64,000 bases of DNA from Kribbella sandramycini (GCF_013131805.1 NZ_JABJRC010000001.1:372001-436000), one strand, 5' to 3'. Positions 25,713 to 34,706 are shown, numbered from the stretch's first letter. Notes: generated by a model not told the origin, from the letters alone. Program-made: numbers and translations.

Positions 25713-27140
25713 ATGAGCACCACACGCACTCCGCCCGCGCCGGCCGGTACGGCGTACCGGTGGCGCTGGATCGTGCTGGCCACGGTCCTGGTCGCCGAGA
25801 TCATGGACCTGGTCGACGCGACCATCGTCAACATCGCCGCGCCGTCGATCCGGGCCGAGCTGGGCGGCTCGGAGTCCGCGATGCAGTGGATGCTCGCCGG
25901 TTACACGCTCGCCTTCGCGATCGGGCTGGTCACCTTCGGCCGGCTCGGCGACCTGGCCGGACGCCGCCGGCTGTTCCTGATCGGCGCGGCCGGCTTCACG
26001 CTCGCCTCCGCGCTCTGCGGGCTGGCCACCTCCCCCGAACTGCTGATCGGCAGCCGGATCGCGCAGGGCCTGCTGGGCGCGGTGATGATCCCGCAGGGGT
26101 TCGCCATCCTGAAGTCGGTCTTCCCGCCCGCCGAGATCGGCAAGGCGTTCGCGCTGTTCGGGCCGGTGATGGGGCTGTCCGCGGTGGCCGGCCCGATCGT
26201 GGCCGGCATCCTGATCGACGCGAACTGGTTCGGCCAGGGCTGGCGGTCAATCTTCTTCATCAACATCCCGATCGGCCTGCTCGCGCTGTTCGGCGCGCTC
26301 CGGTTCATGCCTGAGCTCAAGACGCCGGGCGCGCGATCGCTCGACGCGCTCGGCGTCATTCTGGTCAGCCTGGCGTCCGGGCTGTTGATCTACCCGCTCG
26401 TCCAGGGTCGTGAGCTGGACTGGCCGGCCTGGTCGATCGTGATGCTGATCTCGTCGCTCGCAGTCTTCGCGCTGTTCGGCCGGCGCGAGCGCCGCTCGGG
26501 TAACCCGGTCATCGATCCGTCGCTGTTCCGCAACCGCGGGTTCGTCGCCGGGCTCGGCGTGATCAGCACGTTCTTCCTGGCGATGTCCGGTTTCATGCTG
26601 GTCTTCAACCTGTTCACCCAGCTCGGCCTGCACTACAGCCCGCTGAAGGCCGGCGTCGCGATGGTGCCGTTCTCGCTCGGGATCGCGATCGGCGCGCCGC
26701 TGTCCGGCGGGCTGCTCGCGCCCAGGCTCGGCCGGGGCGCGCTGCAGCTGGGCGTCGTGGTGATGACGCTGGGGATGCTCGGCGTCTGGTTCACCCTGCA
26801 CACGTACGGCGATGCCACCACGGTCTGGAATCTGGTGCCGGCCACGCTGATCACCGGGATCGGCTCGGGGATGGTGTTCGCGCCGCTGTTCGACATCATC
26901 CTGGCGTCGATCAGCGACGAGGCGGCCGGCTCGGCGTCCGGCGTCCTGACCGCGATGCAGCAGTACGGCGGCGCCGTCGGAGTCGCCGTCCTCGGGACGA
27001 TTTTTTTCCAGCTGCTGCCCGGGCACGCGTTCCTGGGCGCGACCAAGACGACCGTCCTGGTCGCGACCGGGTTGTTCCTGGTGAGTTTCGCGGTCACCTG
27101 GTTGCTGCCGAAGCGGGCCCGCGAAACTAGTCCCGCGTGA
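25713..27140 (+). CDS. MFS drug-exporter, DHA2 (EmrB/QacA) type
   Basis: The 475-residue protein has about 14 membrane segments, as expected for the DHA2 group. After the first helix it shows LVDATIVNIAAPSI, the family motif D1, and GRLGDLAGRRR, the MFS loop 2-3 motif. A proton-coupled antiporter for drugs or lipophilic compounds is the normal role. It starts at ATG 25713 with TAGGAG upstream, behind a promoter covered by TetR sites. The TetR/exporter arrangement indicates inducible export. The substrate is not predictable. The end overlaps the converging betaine-binding protein gene by 14 bases. Confidence 0.94.
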   Translation: MSTTRTPPAPAGTAYRWRWIVLATVLVAEIMDLVDATIVNIAAPSIRAELGGSESAMQWMLAGYTLAFAIGLVTFGRLGDLAGRRRLFLIGAAGFTLASALCGLATSPELLIGSRIAQGLLGAVMIPQGFAILKSVFPPAEIGKAFALFGPVMGLSAVAGPIVAGILIDANWFGQGWRSIFFINIPIGLLALFGALRFMPELKTPGARSLDALGVILVSLASGLLIYPLVQGRELDWPAWSIVMLISSLAVFALFGRRERRSGNPVIDPSLFRNRGFVAGLGVISTFFLAMSGFMLVFNLFTQLGLHYSPLKAGVAMVPFSLGIAIGAPLSGGLLAPRLGRGALQLGVVVMTLGMLGVWFTLHTYGDATTVWNLVPATLITGIGSGMVFAPLFDIILASISDEAAGSASGVLTAMQQYGGAVGVAVLGTIFFQLLPGHAFLGATKTTVLVATGLFLVSFAVTWLLPKRARETSPA

Positions 27141-28089
27141 CGAAACCTTCCTTGACCAGCCAGTCCATGGCGACGTCGGCAGGCTCGCGGCCGTCGACGT
27201 CGACCTGGGCGTTCAGCTCGATCAGCACCTCGTCGGTCAGCTTGTCCGAGACCGGCTCGAACAGCTTCGGCAGCTGCGGGTACTGGTCGAGGACCTTCTT
27301 CGCGACCACCGGCGCGACGTTGTAGGCCGGGAAGTACGCCTTGTCGTCCTCGAGAACGACCAGGTCGAGGGCCTTGATCCGGCCGTCGGTGGTGAAGATC
27401 TCGCCGAGCAGGCAGTCGCCCTTGCTGGTCGCGACGTAGACCGCGCCGGTGTCGAGGGTGCGGACGTCGTCGCGCCGGACGCCGGAGCCCAGCGGGACGC
27501 CGTAGTGCTTCAGCATCGGCTCGAACCCGTCGTTCCGGTTCGCGAACTCGGACTCGACGCAGAACGTGCGCTCCTTGGCCGGCAGGCTCGCCACCTGGGA
27601 CAGCTTGGTGAGCTTCAGCCGCTCGGACTCCTTGCGGGTGACGGCGAAACCGTAGCTGTTGTTCATCGGGGCGGGTTTGAGCCAGATCAGGTCGTACTTC
27701 TCGCGGTCCTCGGTGCGGACGGCGTCGTACTGCTTCTGCTTGTCGGGGATGCCGGTCTCGTGGCCGAGGTAGGAGATCCACGCGGTGCCGGTGTACTCCC
27801 AGGAGAACTGGATCTGGTCCTGCAGCATCGCCTGCCGGGAGGTGTCGCTCCCCGGCATGTTCGTCAGGTCCTTGACCTCGGCGCCGGCCGACTGGAGCAG
27901 GATCGCGGCGATCTTGCCGAGGATGAGCTGCTCCTGGAAGCTCTTCGAGCCGATGCCGATCTTGAGGCCCTGGAGGTCGACCTGGCTGAGCTGCGCGTTG
28001 AGCGCGCCGGTCGGCACGAAACCGCCGCTGGTGCCCAGGCCGCAAGCCGAGAGCAGCAGGACGAGAGATGCCGCCAGCAGCCGCTTCAT
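27127..28089 (-). CDS. Glycine betaine/choline-type ABC transporter substrate-binding lipoprotein
   Basis: A 320-residue lipoprotein (lipobox LLLSAC near residue 16) of the OpuAC/OsmF family. The domain begins GLKIGIGSKSFQEQLILGKI and includes FSWEYTGTAWISYLG, a typical segment of choline/betaine/carnitine binders. The C-terminal lobe ends at AMDWLVKEGFV. It captures a quaternary amine and delivers it to the permeases encoded upstream in the same operon. ATG 28089 overlaps the stop of the permease (ATGA). The exact ligand (glycine betaine, choline, carnitine or ectoine-like) cannot be told from sequence alone. Confidence 0.92.
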   Translation of the reverse strand: MKRLLAASLVLLLSACGLGTSGGFVPTGALNAQLSQVDLQGLKIGIGSKSFQEQLILGKIAAILLQSAGAEVKDLTNMPGSDTSRQAMLQDQIQFSWEYTGTAWISYLGHETGIPDKQKQYDAVRTEDREKYDLIWLKPAPMNNSYGFAVTRKESERLKLTKLSQVASLPAKERTFCVESEFANRNDGFEPMLKHYGVPLGSGVRRDDVRTLDTGAVYVATSKGDCLLGEIFTTDGRIKALDLVVLEDDKAYFPAYNVAPVVAKKVLDQYPQLPKLFEPVSDKLTDEVLIELNAQVDVDGREPADVAMDWLVKEGFVTRD

Positions 28090-28913
28090 TCGAGCCCCCT
28101 CGGTCGGGTGACCTCTTCGAGTACTCGGCCCGCCCAGTCGATCAGCAGCGCCAGCGCCGCGACCAGGATCGCGCCGCTGATCAGGACCGGATACCGGAGC
28201 AGCCTGATGCCGGTGGTGATCAGGCTGCCGAGCCCACCGGCGTCGATGAACGTCGCGAGCGTCGCCGTCCCAACGACGAGGACGAGCGCCGTCCGGATGC
28301 CGGCCATGATCACCGGGACGGCCAGCGGCAACTCGATCCGCCCGAGGACGGCGCGGTTCGACATCCCCATCCCGCGACCGGCCTCGACCAGCGTCGGGTC
28401 GACGCTCTGCAGGCCGACGATCGTGTTTCGGAGTACCGGCAGGATCGCGTACAGGCAGAGCGCGAGGATCGCCGTCCAGAACCCGAACCCGAGCCAGATC
28501 GCCAGCAGGACCACCAGCCCGATCACCGGCGCCGCCTGCCCCGCATTGGCCACCGCCACCACCACCGGCGCCGCCCGCTTCACCCCCGGCCGCGTCAGCG
28601 CGATCCCCAACGGCACCGCAATCGCCAACACGATTACCGTAGCCACCACGGTCAACTGCAGATGCTGAACCGTCAGCCGCCCCAGCAACCCCCACTCAAG
28701 CTGCCGCTGCTCAATAGCATCCAACTCAGCGTTACTACGCCAAACCGCCCAAGCCCCAATCACCACCGCTACGAACAGAGGCTGCCCAAGCAACACACCC
28801 CAACTAGGACGCCGCCGCCGCGAGGTGGCCAACGCAGCCGCGGCCCCCTTCGCATCAGCCAGGTTCTTCCCACCCGCCGGCTGCGTATCCGGCCCGGGAT
28901 CAAGCGCGGTCAC
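28086..28913 (-). CDS. Glycine betaine/choline ABC transporter permease (second permease)
   Basis: The 275-residue permease has six membrane segments and the BPD_transp_1 coupling region (VEAGRGMGMSNRAVLGRIELPLA). GTG 28913 overlaps the ATPase stop (GTGA). The first 25 residues are a polar tail rich in Gly/Ala/Lys (ending ATSRRRRPSWG) before the first helix. In the 5' half, the plus strand is markedly C-rich. A longer reading to 29174 would run through the ATPase gene in another frame and is rejected. It forms the channel with the other permease. Confidence 0.92.
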   Translation of the reverse strand: MTALDPGPDTQPAGGKNLADAKGAAAALATSRRRRPSWGVLLGQPLFVAVVIGAWAVWRSNAELDAIEQRQLEWGLLGRLTVQHLQLTVVATVIVLAIAVPLGIALTRPGVKRAAPVVVAVANAGQAAPVIGLVVLLAIWLGFGFWTAILALCLYAILPVLRNTIVGLQSVDPTLVEAGRGMGMSNRAVLGRIELPLAVPVIMAGIRTALVLVVGTATLATFIDAGGLGSLITTGIRLLRYPVLISGAILVAALALLIDWAGRVLEEVTRPRGLE

Positions 28914-30088
28914 GCCGGCGCTCCGGTGGGATCCTCGGTGTCGACCCGCGTGGCTTGTTCTTCGTGGTGTTCTTGGATGCGGGTGACGACGGCTTGGAAG
29001 TCGACTACGCCCAGGTACTCGTCGCGGCGGCCGGTGACGACGGCGCTGCCGTGGCTGGACATGAGCATGGTGTCGAGAGCGTCGTTGAGGGTGGCGCGGC
29101 GGTCGATGGTGACCAGGTCGGTGTCGTCGGGTGGGGCGGGGACCTTGTCGAGGCCGTCGAGGTCGGTGGTCCACATCCAGTCGACCGGACGGCGTTTGCC
29201 GTCGAGAATGACCACCGACGTGTCCCCCGCCGCCTTGGCCGCGCTCAGCACCGGCGAGGCGGCCGCGCCGACCTCGGCGACGGTCGGGCGGCTCAGCTCG
29301 ATCTCGCTGACCCGGCTCAGCGTCAGCTGCTTGAGCGCCGCGCCCGCGCCGACGAAGTCCGCGACGAAGCGGTTCGCCGGGCTGGCCAGGATCGCCTCGG
29401 GTTTGTCGTACTGCGCGATCTGCGCGCCCTCGGTCAGGATCAGGATCCGGTCGCCGAGTTTGACCGCCTCGTCGAAGTCGTGGGTGACGCAGACGATCGT
29501 CTTCCGCAGCTCCTCCTGGATGCTGAGCAGCTCGTCCTGCAGCCGCTGCCGCGTGATCGGGTCGACCGCGCCGAACGGCTCGTCCATCAGGATCACCGGC
29601 GGATCCGCGGCCAGCCCGCGCGCGACCCCGACCCGCTGCTGCTGCCCGCCGGACAGCTCCCGCGGGTACCGGTCGCGATACCGCGCCGGGTCGAGCCCGA
29701 CGAGTTCGAGCAGCTCGTCGACGCGCTCCGCCGTCCGCCGCCGGTCCCAGCCCAGCAGCCCGGGGACCAGCGCGATGTTCTGCGTCACGGTCATGTGCGG
29801 GAACAGGCTGCCGCCCTGGATCACGTACCCGATCCGGCGCCGCAGGTCGTCGTCGTTCTGCCGCCCGATGTCCTCGCCGCCGATCCGGATGCTCCCGGAC
29901 GTCGGCTCGATCAGCCGGTTGATCATCTTCAGCGACGTGGTCTTACCGCAGCCCGACGGCCCGACGAACATCACGATCTCACCGGCCGGGATGTGCAGGC
30001 TGAGCCCCTCGACGGCCGGCTTCTTCTGGCCCGGATACCGCTTGACCACGTCGGTCAGCTCGATGTCGACGCCACTGATTTCAGACAC
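28910..30088 (-). CDS. Glycine betaine/choline ABC transporter ATPase with CBS-domain pair
   Basis: A 392-residue ATPase of the ProV/OpuCA type. It shows Walker A GPSGCGKTTS, a Q loop region, signature LSGGQQQRVGVARG and Walker B VILMDEPFG, followed by the switch His in VTHDFDE. The region after about 250 carries a CBS-domain pair (SSVVILDGKRRPVDWMW, then LVTIDRRATLNDALDTML...GVVDFQAVV). In this family CBS domains sense ionic strength or c-di-AMP and gate transport. It starts at GTG 30088, overlapping the first permease by 8 bases. Confidence 0.94.
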   Translation of the reverse strand: MSEISGVDIELTDVVKRYPGQKKPAVEGLSLHIPAGEIVMFVGPSGCGKTTSLKMINRLIEPTSGSIRIGGEDIGRQNDDDLRRRIGYVIQGGSLFPHMTVTQNIALVPGLLGWDRRRTAERVDELLELVGLDPARYRDRYPRELSGGQQQRVGVARGLAADPPVILMDEPFGAVDPITRQRLQDELLSIQEELRKTIVCVTHDFDEAVKLGDRILILTEGAQIAQYDKPEAILASPANRFVADFVGAGAALKQLTLSRVSEIELSRPTVAEVGAAASPVLSAAKAAGDTSVVILDGKRRPVDWMWTTDLDGLDKVPAPPDDTDLVTIDRRATLNDALDTMLMSSHGSAVVTGRRDEYLGVVDFQAVVTRIQEHHEEQATRVDTEDPTGAPA

Positions 30089-30743
30089 GGATACCCCTCG
30101 AGGTGGTCAGGCGGCCGACGAGCAGCAGCAGAGCGTCCAGTACGAGCGCGAGCAGCACGACCCCGAGCGTGCCGACCAGCGCCGAGTTCAGCGCGTTCGC
30201 GCCGCCGATCTGGGTCAGACCGGTGAAGATGAAACTGCCCAGCCCGGGCCCGAGCACGTACGCCGCGATCGCGGCGATCCCCATCGACATCTGCGCCGAG
30301 ACCCGCACCCCGGCCAGGATGACCGGCCAGGCCAGCGGGATCTCGATCCGCAGCAACGTCCGGATGGCGCCCATCCCCATCCCGCGGGCGGATTCGATCA
30401 GCGTCGCGTCGACGCCGGCCAGGCCGACGACGGCGTTCCGCAGGATCGGCAGCACCGCGTAGAAGGTGACCGCGACGACCGACGTCGCCGTCCCGATCCC
30501 GGCCAGCGGGATCAGCAGGCCGAGCAGCGCGAACGACGGGATGGTCAGACCGATCGCGCTCACCCCGCCGGCCAGCGCGGCAATCCGCGGGTTGCGGTGC
30601 ACGACGACCGCCAGCCCGACGGCGATCACGGTCGCCAGCAGCACGCACTGGATGACCAGGCTCAGATGCTGATAGCTCTGATAGAGGAGCTGCGAGTGAC
30701 GCTCGGTGATGTAGTCCCACACGAGCGGCTCCGTACCCAACAA
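30081..30743 (-). CDS. Glycine betaine/choline ABC transporter permease (first permease)
   Basis: A 220-residue permease with about six membrane segments and the coupling motif ESARGMGMGAIRTLLRIEIPLA. It is the first gene of a four-gene operon (permease, ATPase, permease, binding protein). The open frame begins with TTG 30743 directly after an in-frame stop. An alternative GTG at 30722 would drop seven residues. Neither has a strong ribosome site. It begins only 16 bases after a hairpin terminator that ends erpA, leaving no room for a normal promoter between the two. Confidence 0.9.
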   Translation of the reverse strand: MLGTEPLVWDYITERHSQLLYQSYQHLSLVIQCVLLATVIAVGLAVVVHRNPRIAALAGGVSAIGLTIPSFALLGLLIPLAGIGTATSVVAVTFYAVLPILRNAVVGLAGVDATLIESARGMGMGAIRTLLRIEIPLAWPVILAGVRVSAQMSMGIAAIAAYVLGPGLGSFIFTGLTQIGGANALNSALVGTLGVVLLALVLDALLLLVGRLTTSRGIRV

Positions 30744-30758
30744 GTGTTTTCTTCATGC

Positions 30759-30796
30759 GAAAGCCCCCGGACGCCGCAGGGGCGCCGGGGGCTTTC
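30759..30796 (-). terminator. Terminator after erpA
   Basis: A perfect 12-bp stem GAAAGCCCCCGG / CCGGGGGCTTTC (30759-30770 with 30785-30796) has a 14-base loop. It is 10 bases past the erpA stop. As with the ctaF hairpin, the T residues are inside the stem and there is no U tail. Confidence 0.85.
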
Positions 30797-30805
30797 GGGG
30801 CCAGC

Positions 30806-31162
30806 TCAGTTGAACGAGTCGCCGCAGGCGCAGGAGCCGGTCGCGTTCGGGTTGTCGATCGTGAAGCCCTGCTTCTCGATCGTGTCCACGAAGTCGATCG
30901 ACGCACCCTTGAGGTACGGCGCGCTCATCCGGTCCGTGACGACGCTCACACCGTCGAAGTCGGCCACCACGTCGCCGTCGAGCTGACGCTCGTCGAAGAA
31001 CAGCTGGTACCGGAGACCGGAGCAGCCACCCGGCTGTACGGCGACCCGGAGCGCGAGGTCGTCGCGGCCTTCCTGGTCGAGCAGCGCCTTCACCTTGGCT
31101 GCGGCCCCGTCGGTGAGGAGCACACCACTGGCGACGGTCTGCTCGGTCTGCGCTTCAGTCAT
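30806..31162 (-). CDS. erpA: Iron-sulfur cluster insertion protein (A-type carrier)
   Basis: A 118-residue A-type carrier with the three conserved Cys residues: Cys47 in GGCSGLRY, and Cys111 and Cys113 in SCACGDSFN at the C-terminus. It holds and hands over [2Fe-2S] or [4Fe-4S] clusters to target enzymes. NadA, encoded about 2.2 kb downstream, is a [4Fe-4S] enzyme and a likely client. The ATG is preceded by GGAG at a suitable distance, with a TTGACA hexamer further upstream at 31192-31197 on this strand. Confidence 0.95.
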   Translation of the reverse strand: MTEAQTEQTVASGVLLTDGAAAKVKALLDQEGRDDLALRVAVQPGGCSGLRYQLFFDERQLDGDVVADFDGVSVVTDRMSAPYLKGASIDFVDTIEKQGFTIDNPNATGSCACGDSFN

Positions 31163-31267
31163 TCCTGACTCCAGTCATCTCGCAAAAGTCCTGTCAACAC
31201 CGGCAACAGCGCCCGGTCCGTGAACATTCCCATGGTCGCACACCAATTTCGAGGATCAAGAATCCCG

Positions 31268-32362
31268 TCAGCGCGCCCAGGTCTTCGCGACCCGCTCCGC
31301 GACCGTCGCGAGCGAGCCGTGCGGGTCCGCGAACGCCTGCGCCTCGCCGACGGCGTCGACCAGCGAGTACGCCGATTCCACCCCCATCGTGCGCATTTCC
31401 CGCGCTCCGATCAGCACCTTGCCCGCGAGCACCACACAGGGCCGCATGGCGTCGTTGGCCACCTTGGCGACCCCGGCGATCACCTTGCCGTCACGGGACT
31501 GGAAGTCGAACGCGCCCTCGCCGCTGAGCACCAGATCGACCTGGGCCGCCTTCTCCTTCAGCCCGGTCAGCTCGGCGACCAGGTCGATCCCGGACACCCG
31601 CTCGGCGCCGAGCAGGAGCAGCGCATAACCGAGCCCGCCGGCCGCGCCCGCGCCCTTCTGATCGGCGGTCTTCCGCCCGGCCAGCTCGGCGAACTTGGTC
31701 AGCCAGCCGTCCACAGCAGGCTTCCGCTCGTCCGTGAGGCCTTTCTGCGTCCCGAACACGTTGGTCGCGCCGCGCAGCCCGAGCATCGGGTTCTCCACGT
31801 CGCTGGCGGCCACGAACTCGATCCCGGCCACCCGGGTCAGCGCCGGCTCCAGGTCGACCGCGGTCAGCTCGGCCAATCCGGCCGCGCCCGCTGCGAGGTC
31901 GCCGTCCACTGCCGTGGCGCCGAGCGCGGCCAGCAGACCGGCGCCGGCGTCGTTCGTCCCGGAGCCGCCGAGACCGAGGATGATCCGCTTCGCCCCGGCG
32001 TCCACCGCGGCGGCGATCAGCTGACCGACGCCGTACGTCGTCCCGTCCTCCGGACGGCGATCGGCCGGCTCGACCAGGTGCAGGCCGCAGGCCTGGGCGG
32101 TCTCGACGTACGCCGTCTCCCCCGCGACGAGCACCGTCGCCGGGGTGTCCGCGCCCAGCGGGCCGCGAACCGTCACCGAGAGCAACGTCCCGTCGACCAC
32201 CGCGGACAGGACGTCGATGAAGCCCGGGCCGCCGTCGGCCATCGGCGCCACCAGCACCTCAGCCTCCGGATCCCGGCGCCGCCAGCCTTCCTCAATGGCC
32301 GCGGCCGCCTCCACCGCGCTCAACGTCCCGGCGAACTTGTCCGGCGCAATCAGCACTCGCAT
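31268..32362 (-). CDS. Glycerate kinase (GlxK/GarK family)
   Basis: The 364-residue protein begins MRVLIAPDKFAGTLSAVEAA, the N-terminal signature of GlxK-type glycerate kinases, followed by MADGGPGF and a nucleotide-binding region (RIILGLGGSGTNDAGAGLLAALG, about 110-135). The C-terminal half contains SGEGAFDFQSRDGKV, also conserved in the family. It phosphorylates D-glycerate with ATP, giving 2- or 3-phosphoglycerate by group. ATG 32362 is chosen because GGGGGAAG precedes it; GTG 32380 would overlap that site. It diverges from the endonuclease V gene. Confidence 0.93.
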   Translation of the reverse strand: MRVLIAPDKFAGTLSAVEAAAAIEEGWRRRDPEAEVLVAPMADGGPGFIDVLSAVVDGTLLSVTVRGPLGADTPATVLVAGETAYVETAQACGLHLVEPADRRPEDGTTYGVGQLIAAAVDAGAKRIILGLGGSGTNDAGAGLLAALGATAVDGDLAAGAAGLAELTAVDLEPALTRVAGIEFVAASDVENPMLGLRGATNVFGTQKGLTDERKPAVDGWLTKFAELAGRKTADQKGAGAAGGLGYALLLLGAERVSGIDLVAELTGLKEKAAQVDLVLSGEGAFDFQSRDGKVIAGVAKVANDAMRPCVVLAGKVLIGAREMRTMGVESAYSLVDAVGEAQAFADPHGSLATVAERVAKTWAR

Positions 32363-32413
32363 GCGGTCATCTTCCCCCACCGACCACTGGAGCCGCCTCC
32401 CGCCATCTCGGTC

Positions 32414-32419
32414 TACGGT
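32414..32419 (+). promoter_or_regulatory. -10 element for leaderless endonuclease V mRNA
   Basis: TACGGT is followed by 6 bases and GTG 32426, with no Shine-Dalgarno sequence. The divergent glycerate kinase start is 50 bases away. Confidence 0.5.
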
Positions 32420-32425
32420 CTACCG

Positions 32426-33088
32426 GTGCACTGGCCCACCACCGCCGCCGAGGCGATCGCCGTCCAGGAAGAGCTCCGCCACCAGGTCGACGCCACCGAC
32501 CACGGTCCCGCGCCGCGGTTCGTGGCCGGGCTCGACGTCGCCTACGACGGCGATCGGCTGGCTGCCGCCGTCGTCGTCCTGGAGTGGGACGGCCTGAACG
32601 AGGTCGACCGCGCGGTGGTCCCTGGGCGGACGACGTTCCCGTACGTCCCCGGGCTGTTCGCCTTTCGGGAGGTCCCGGCGCTGCTGGCGGCTCTGGACCA
32701 GCTGACGACGCCGCCTGACCTGCTGGTCTGCGACGGCTTCGGCATCGCTCACCCCCGCCGCTTCGGCCTCGCCTCGCATCTGGGCGTGCTGACCGGCATT
32801 CCGGCGATCGGGGTGGCCAAGACGGCATTCGTCGGCACGCTTTTGGAGCCCGGCACAGCCCGCGGCTCCACCGCCGACCTCGTCCTCGACGGCGAGGTCG
32901 TCGGCGCCGCCGTCCGCACCCAGCACGGCGTGAAGCCGGTCTACGTGTCAGTCGGCCACCGCATCAGCCTGCCGACAGCAATAGCCCACGTCCTGCACCT
33001 GGCACCCCACTACCGGCTGCCCGAAACCACCCGAGCCGCCGACCACCTCTGCCGCCGCGCGCTCACCGCCGAACCGAAGAACGGGTAG
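32426..33088 (+). CDS. nfi: Endonuclease V (deoxyinosine-specific)
   Basis: A 220-residue protein with the endonuclease V core: AGLDVAYDGD (first catalytic Asp), FPYVPGLFAFREVPAL (including the Tyr wedge region and the catalytic Glu) and CDGFGIAHPRRFGLASHLG (third acidic residue), then GVAKTAF. It cuts DNA near deoxyinosine and other deaminated bases. The frame is open far upstream, but codons before 32426 run antisense to glycerate kinase. GTG 32426 is supported by a -10 hexamer at the distance expected for leaderless initiation. Confidence 0.95.
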   Translation: MHWPTTAAEAIAVQEELRHQVDATDHGPAPRFVAGLDVAYDGDRLAAAVVVLEWDGLNEVDRAVVPGRTTFPYVPGLFAFREVPALLAALDQLTTPPDLLVCDGFGIAHPRRFGLASHLGVLTGIPAIGVAKTAFVGTLLEPGTARGSTADLVLDGEVVGAAVRTQHGVKPVYVSVGHRISLPTAIAHVLHLAPHYRLPETTRAADHLCRRALTAEPKNG

Positions 33089-33163
33089 TAGTCGAGCCGG
33101 CCGCCGCCGCTCAGGCGTGGCGAACCGCGCCGGCGCCCCACCTCTACCCGTTCGTATGCACCG

Positions 33164-34354
33164 CTAGTCGCGGGCGGTTTTGCCGGGGAGGGCGAGCATG
33201 CGGTCGAGGGCGAGTTTGGCGTAGTGCTCGGTGTCGGCGTCGACCTTGATCGGGTTGACGACGTGGCCGGCGACGAGGTTCTCCAGGGCCCAGACGAAGT
33301 GCGGGAGGTCGATCCGGTTCATCGTGGCGCAGTAGCAGACCGTCTTGTCGAGGAAGACGATGTTCTTGTCGGCGTGCTGCTTGGCCAGCCGCTGGACCAG
33401 GTTCAGCTCGGTGCCGACGGCCCACGACGTCCCCGGCTCGGCCGACTCCAGCTTCTTGATGATGTACTCCGTCGAGCCGACCAGATCCGCCTTCGTGACC
33501 ACCTCGTGGCGGCACTCCGGGTGGACGATCACGTTCACCCCGGGGACGCGCGCGCGGACGTCGTCCACCGACTCGGGCGTGAACCGGCCGTGCACCGAGC
33601 AGTGCCCGCGCCACAGGATCATCTTCGCCGCGGCCAGCTGCTCCTTGGTCAGCCCGCCGCCCGGCTTGTGCGGGTCGTAGACGACGCATTCGTCCAGCGA
33701 GATGCCCATCTTCAGCACCGCGGTGTTCCGGCCGAGGTGCTGGTCGGGCAGGAAGAGCACCTTCTCGCCCTGCTCGAACGCCCACTCCAGCGCGACGTCG
33801 GCGTTACTCGACGTACAGACCGCGCCGCCGTTGCGGCCGCAGAACGCCTTGATGTCGGCGCTCGAGTTCATGTAGGTGACGGGCACGGTCACGTCGGCCA
33901 CACCCGCGTCGGCCAGCGCCTCCCAGGCCGCCTCGACCTGCTGGATCCGCGCCATGTCGGCCATCGAGCAGCCGGCCGCCAGATCCGGCAGGATCACCGT
34001 CTGGTTCTCGTTGGTGAGGATGTCGGCCGACTCCGCCATGAAGTGCACACCGCAGAACACGATGTACGGCGCATCAGGCCGATTCGCCGCATCCCGGGCC
34101 AGCTTGAACGAGTCCCCGGTGACATCGGCGAACTGAATCACCTCGTCCCGCTGGTAATGGTGACCCAGCACGAACACCTGGTCACCCAACGCAGCCTTGG
34201 CCTTCAGCGCCCGCTCCACCAGATCAGGATCCGAAGCCGGCGGCAACGCCCCCGGACACTCCACCCCCCGCTCCGAATGCGGATCCGTGTTCTGCCCCAG
34301 GAACAACAACGGCAAAGACTTCTGCCCATCGGCGATAGTCGTCACATCAACCAT
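33164..34354 (-). CDS. nadA: Quinolinate synthase
   Basis: A 396-residue enzyme of NAD synthesis that condenses iminoaspartate with dihydroxyacetone phosphate to quinolinate. Family segments include LGHHYQRDEVIQFAD, CGVHFMAESADIL, GCSMADMA, CTSSNADVALEWAF, HPECRHEV and TVCYCATMNRIDL; three Cys residues among these bind the [4Fe-4S] cluster. ATG 34354 follows a GGGAG ribosome site. No nadB or nadC is adjacent in this window, so nadA stands alone here; the carrier erpA is two genes away. Confidence 0.96.
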   Translation of the reverse strand: MVDVTTIADGQKSLPLLFLGQNTDPHSERGVECPGALPPASDPDLVERALKAKAALGDQVFVLGHHYQRDEVIQFADVTGDSFKLARDAANRPDAPYIVFCGVHFMAESADILTNENQTVILPDLAAGCSMADMARIQQVEAAWEALADAGVADVTVPVTYMNSSADIKAFCGRNGGAVCTSSNADVALEWAFEQGEKVLFLPDQHLGRNTAVLKMGISLDECVVYDPHKPGGGLTKEQLAAAKMILWRGHCSVHGRFTPESVDDVRARVPGVNVIVHPECRHEVVTKADLVGSTEYIIKKLESAEPGTSWAVGTELNLVQRLAKQHADKNIVFLDKTVCYCATMNRIDLPHFVWALENLVAGHVVNPIKVDADTEHYAKLALDRMLALPGKTARD

Positions 34355-34706
34355 CGTCACACACTCCCGCTCCCCCACACATGTCCAACACCACAAGCCC
34401 AGATCCTGGAAATCCCCGCCACCCGGCCCCCGTCGTACCACTCCCCCCCAGGTCCGCCCGCCCCGCGCCTCCCGTCCCAACTCGGCCACCGCCCGCCACT
34501 TGCCGGAAACAAAATGCCGCAGAGCGACACAAAAGTTCCCAACAGCGACCTCGCGCCGGAGCAACCCGCACGGGGACCTGGCGGACCGCCCGACACCCGC
34601 CTTCGACCACCGCAACAGCGCCGCCCAGGAAGCCTGTGGACAACGCCGCAGGCGACCCCACTCCCACGGATAGACTCAAGCAGGAAGAACAGGGCGGGCG
34701 GGGGGC
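34355..34706. other. Noncoding spacer upstream of nadA
   Basis: These 352 bases hold no supportable gene. The plus strand is C-rich with many CCACC and CCGCC runs, so the open frames found in it are compositional. It must contain the nadA promoter and the 3' end of the glycosyltransferase transcript. I saw no convincing terminator hairpin or operator. Confidence 0.6.

Noticed and set aside
31220..32425. N-terminal extension of endonuclease V in the long open frame
   Set aside because: The extension is antisense to glycerate kinase; the -10 element and the protein core support GTG 32426.
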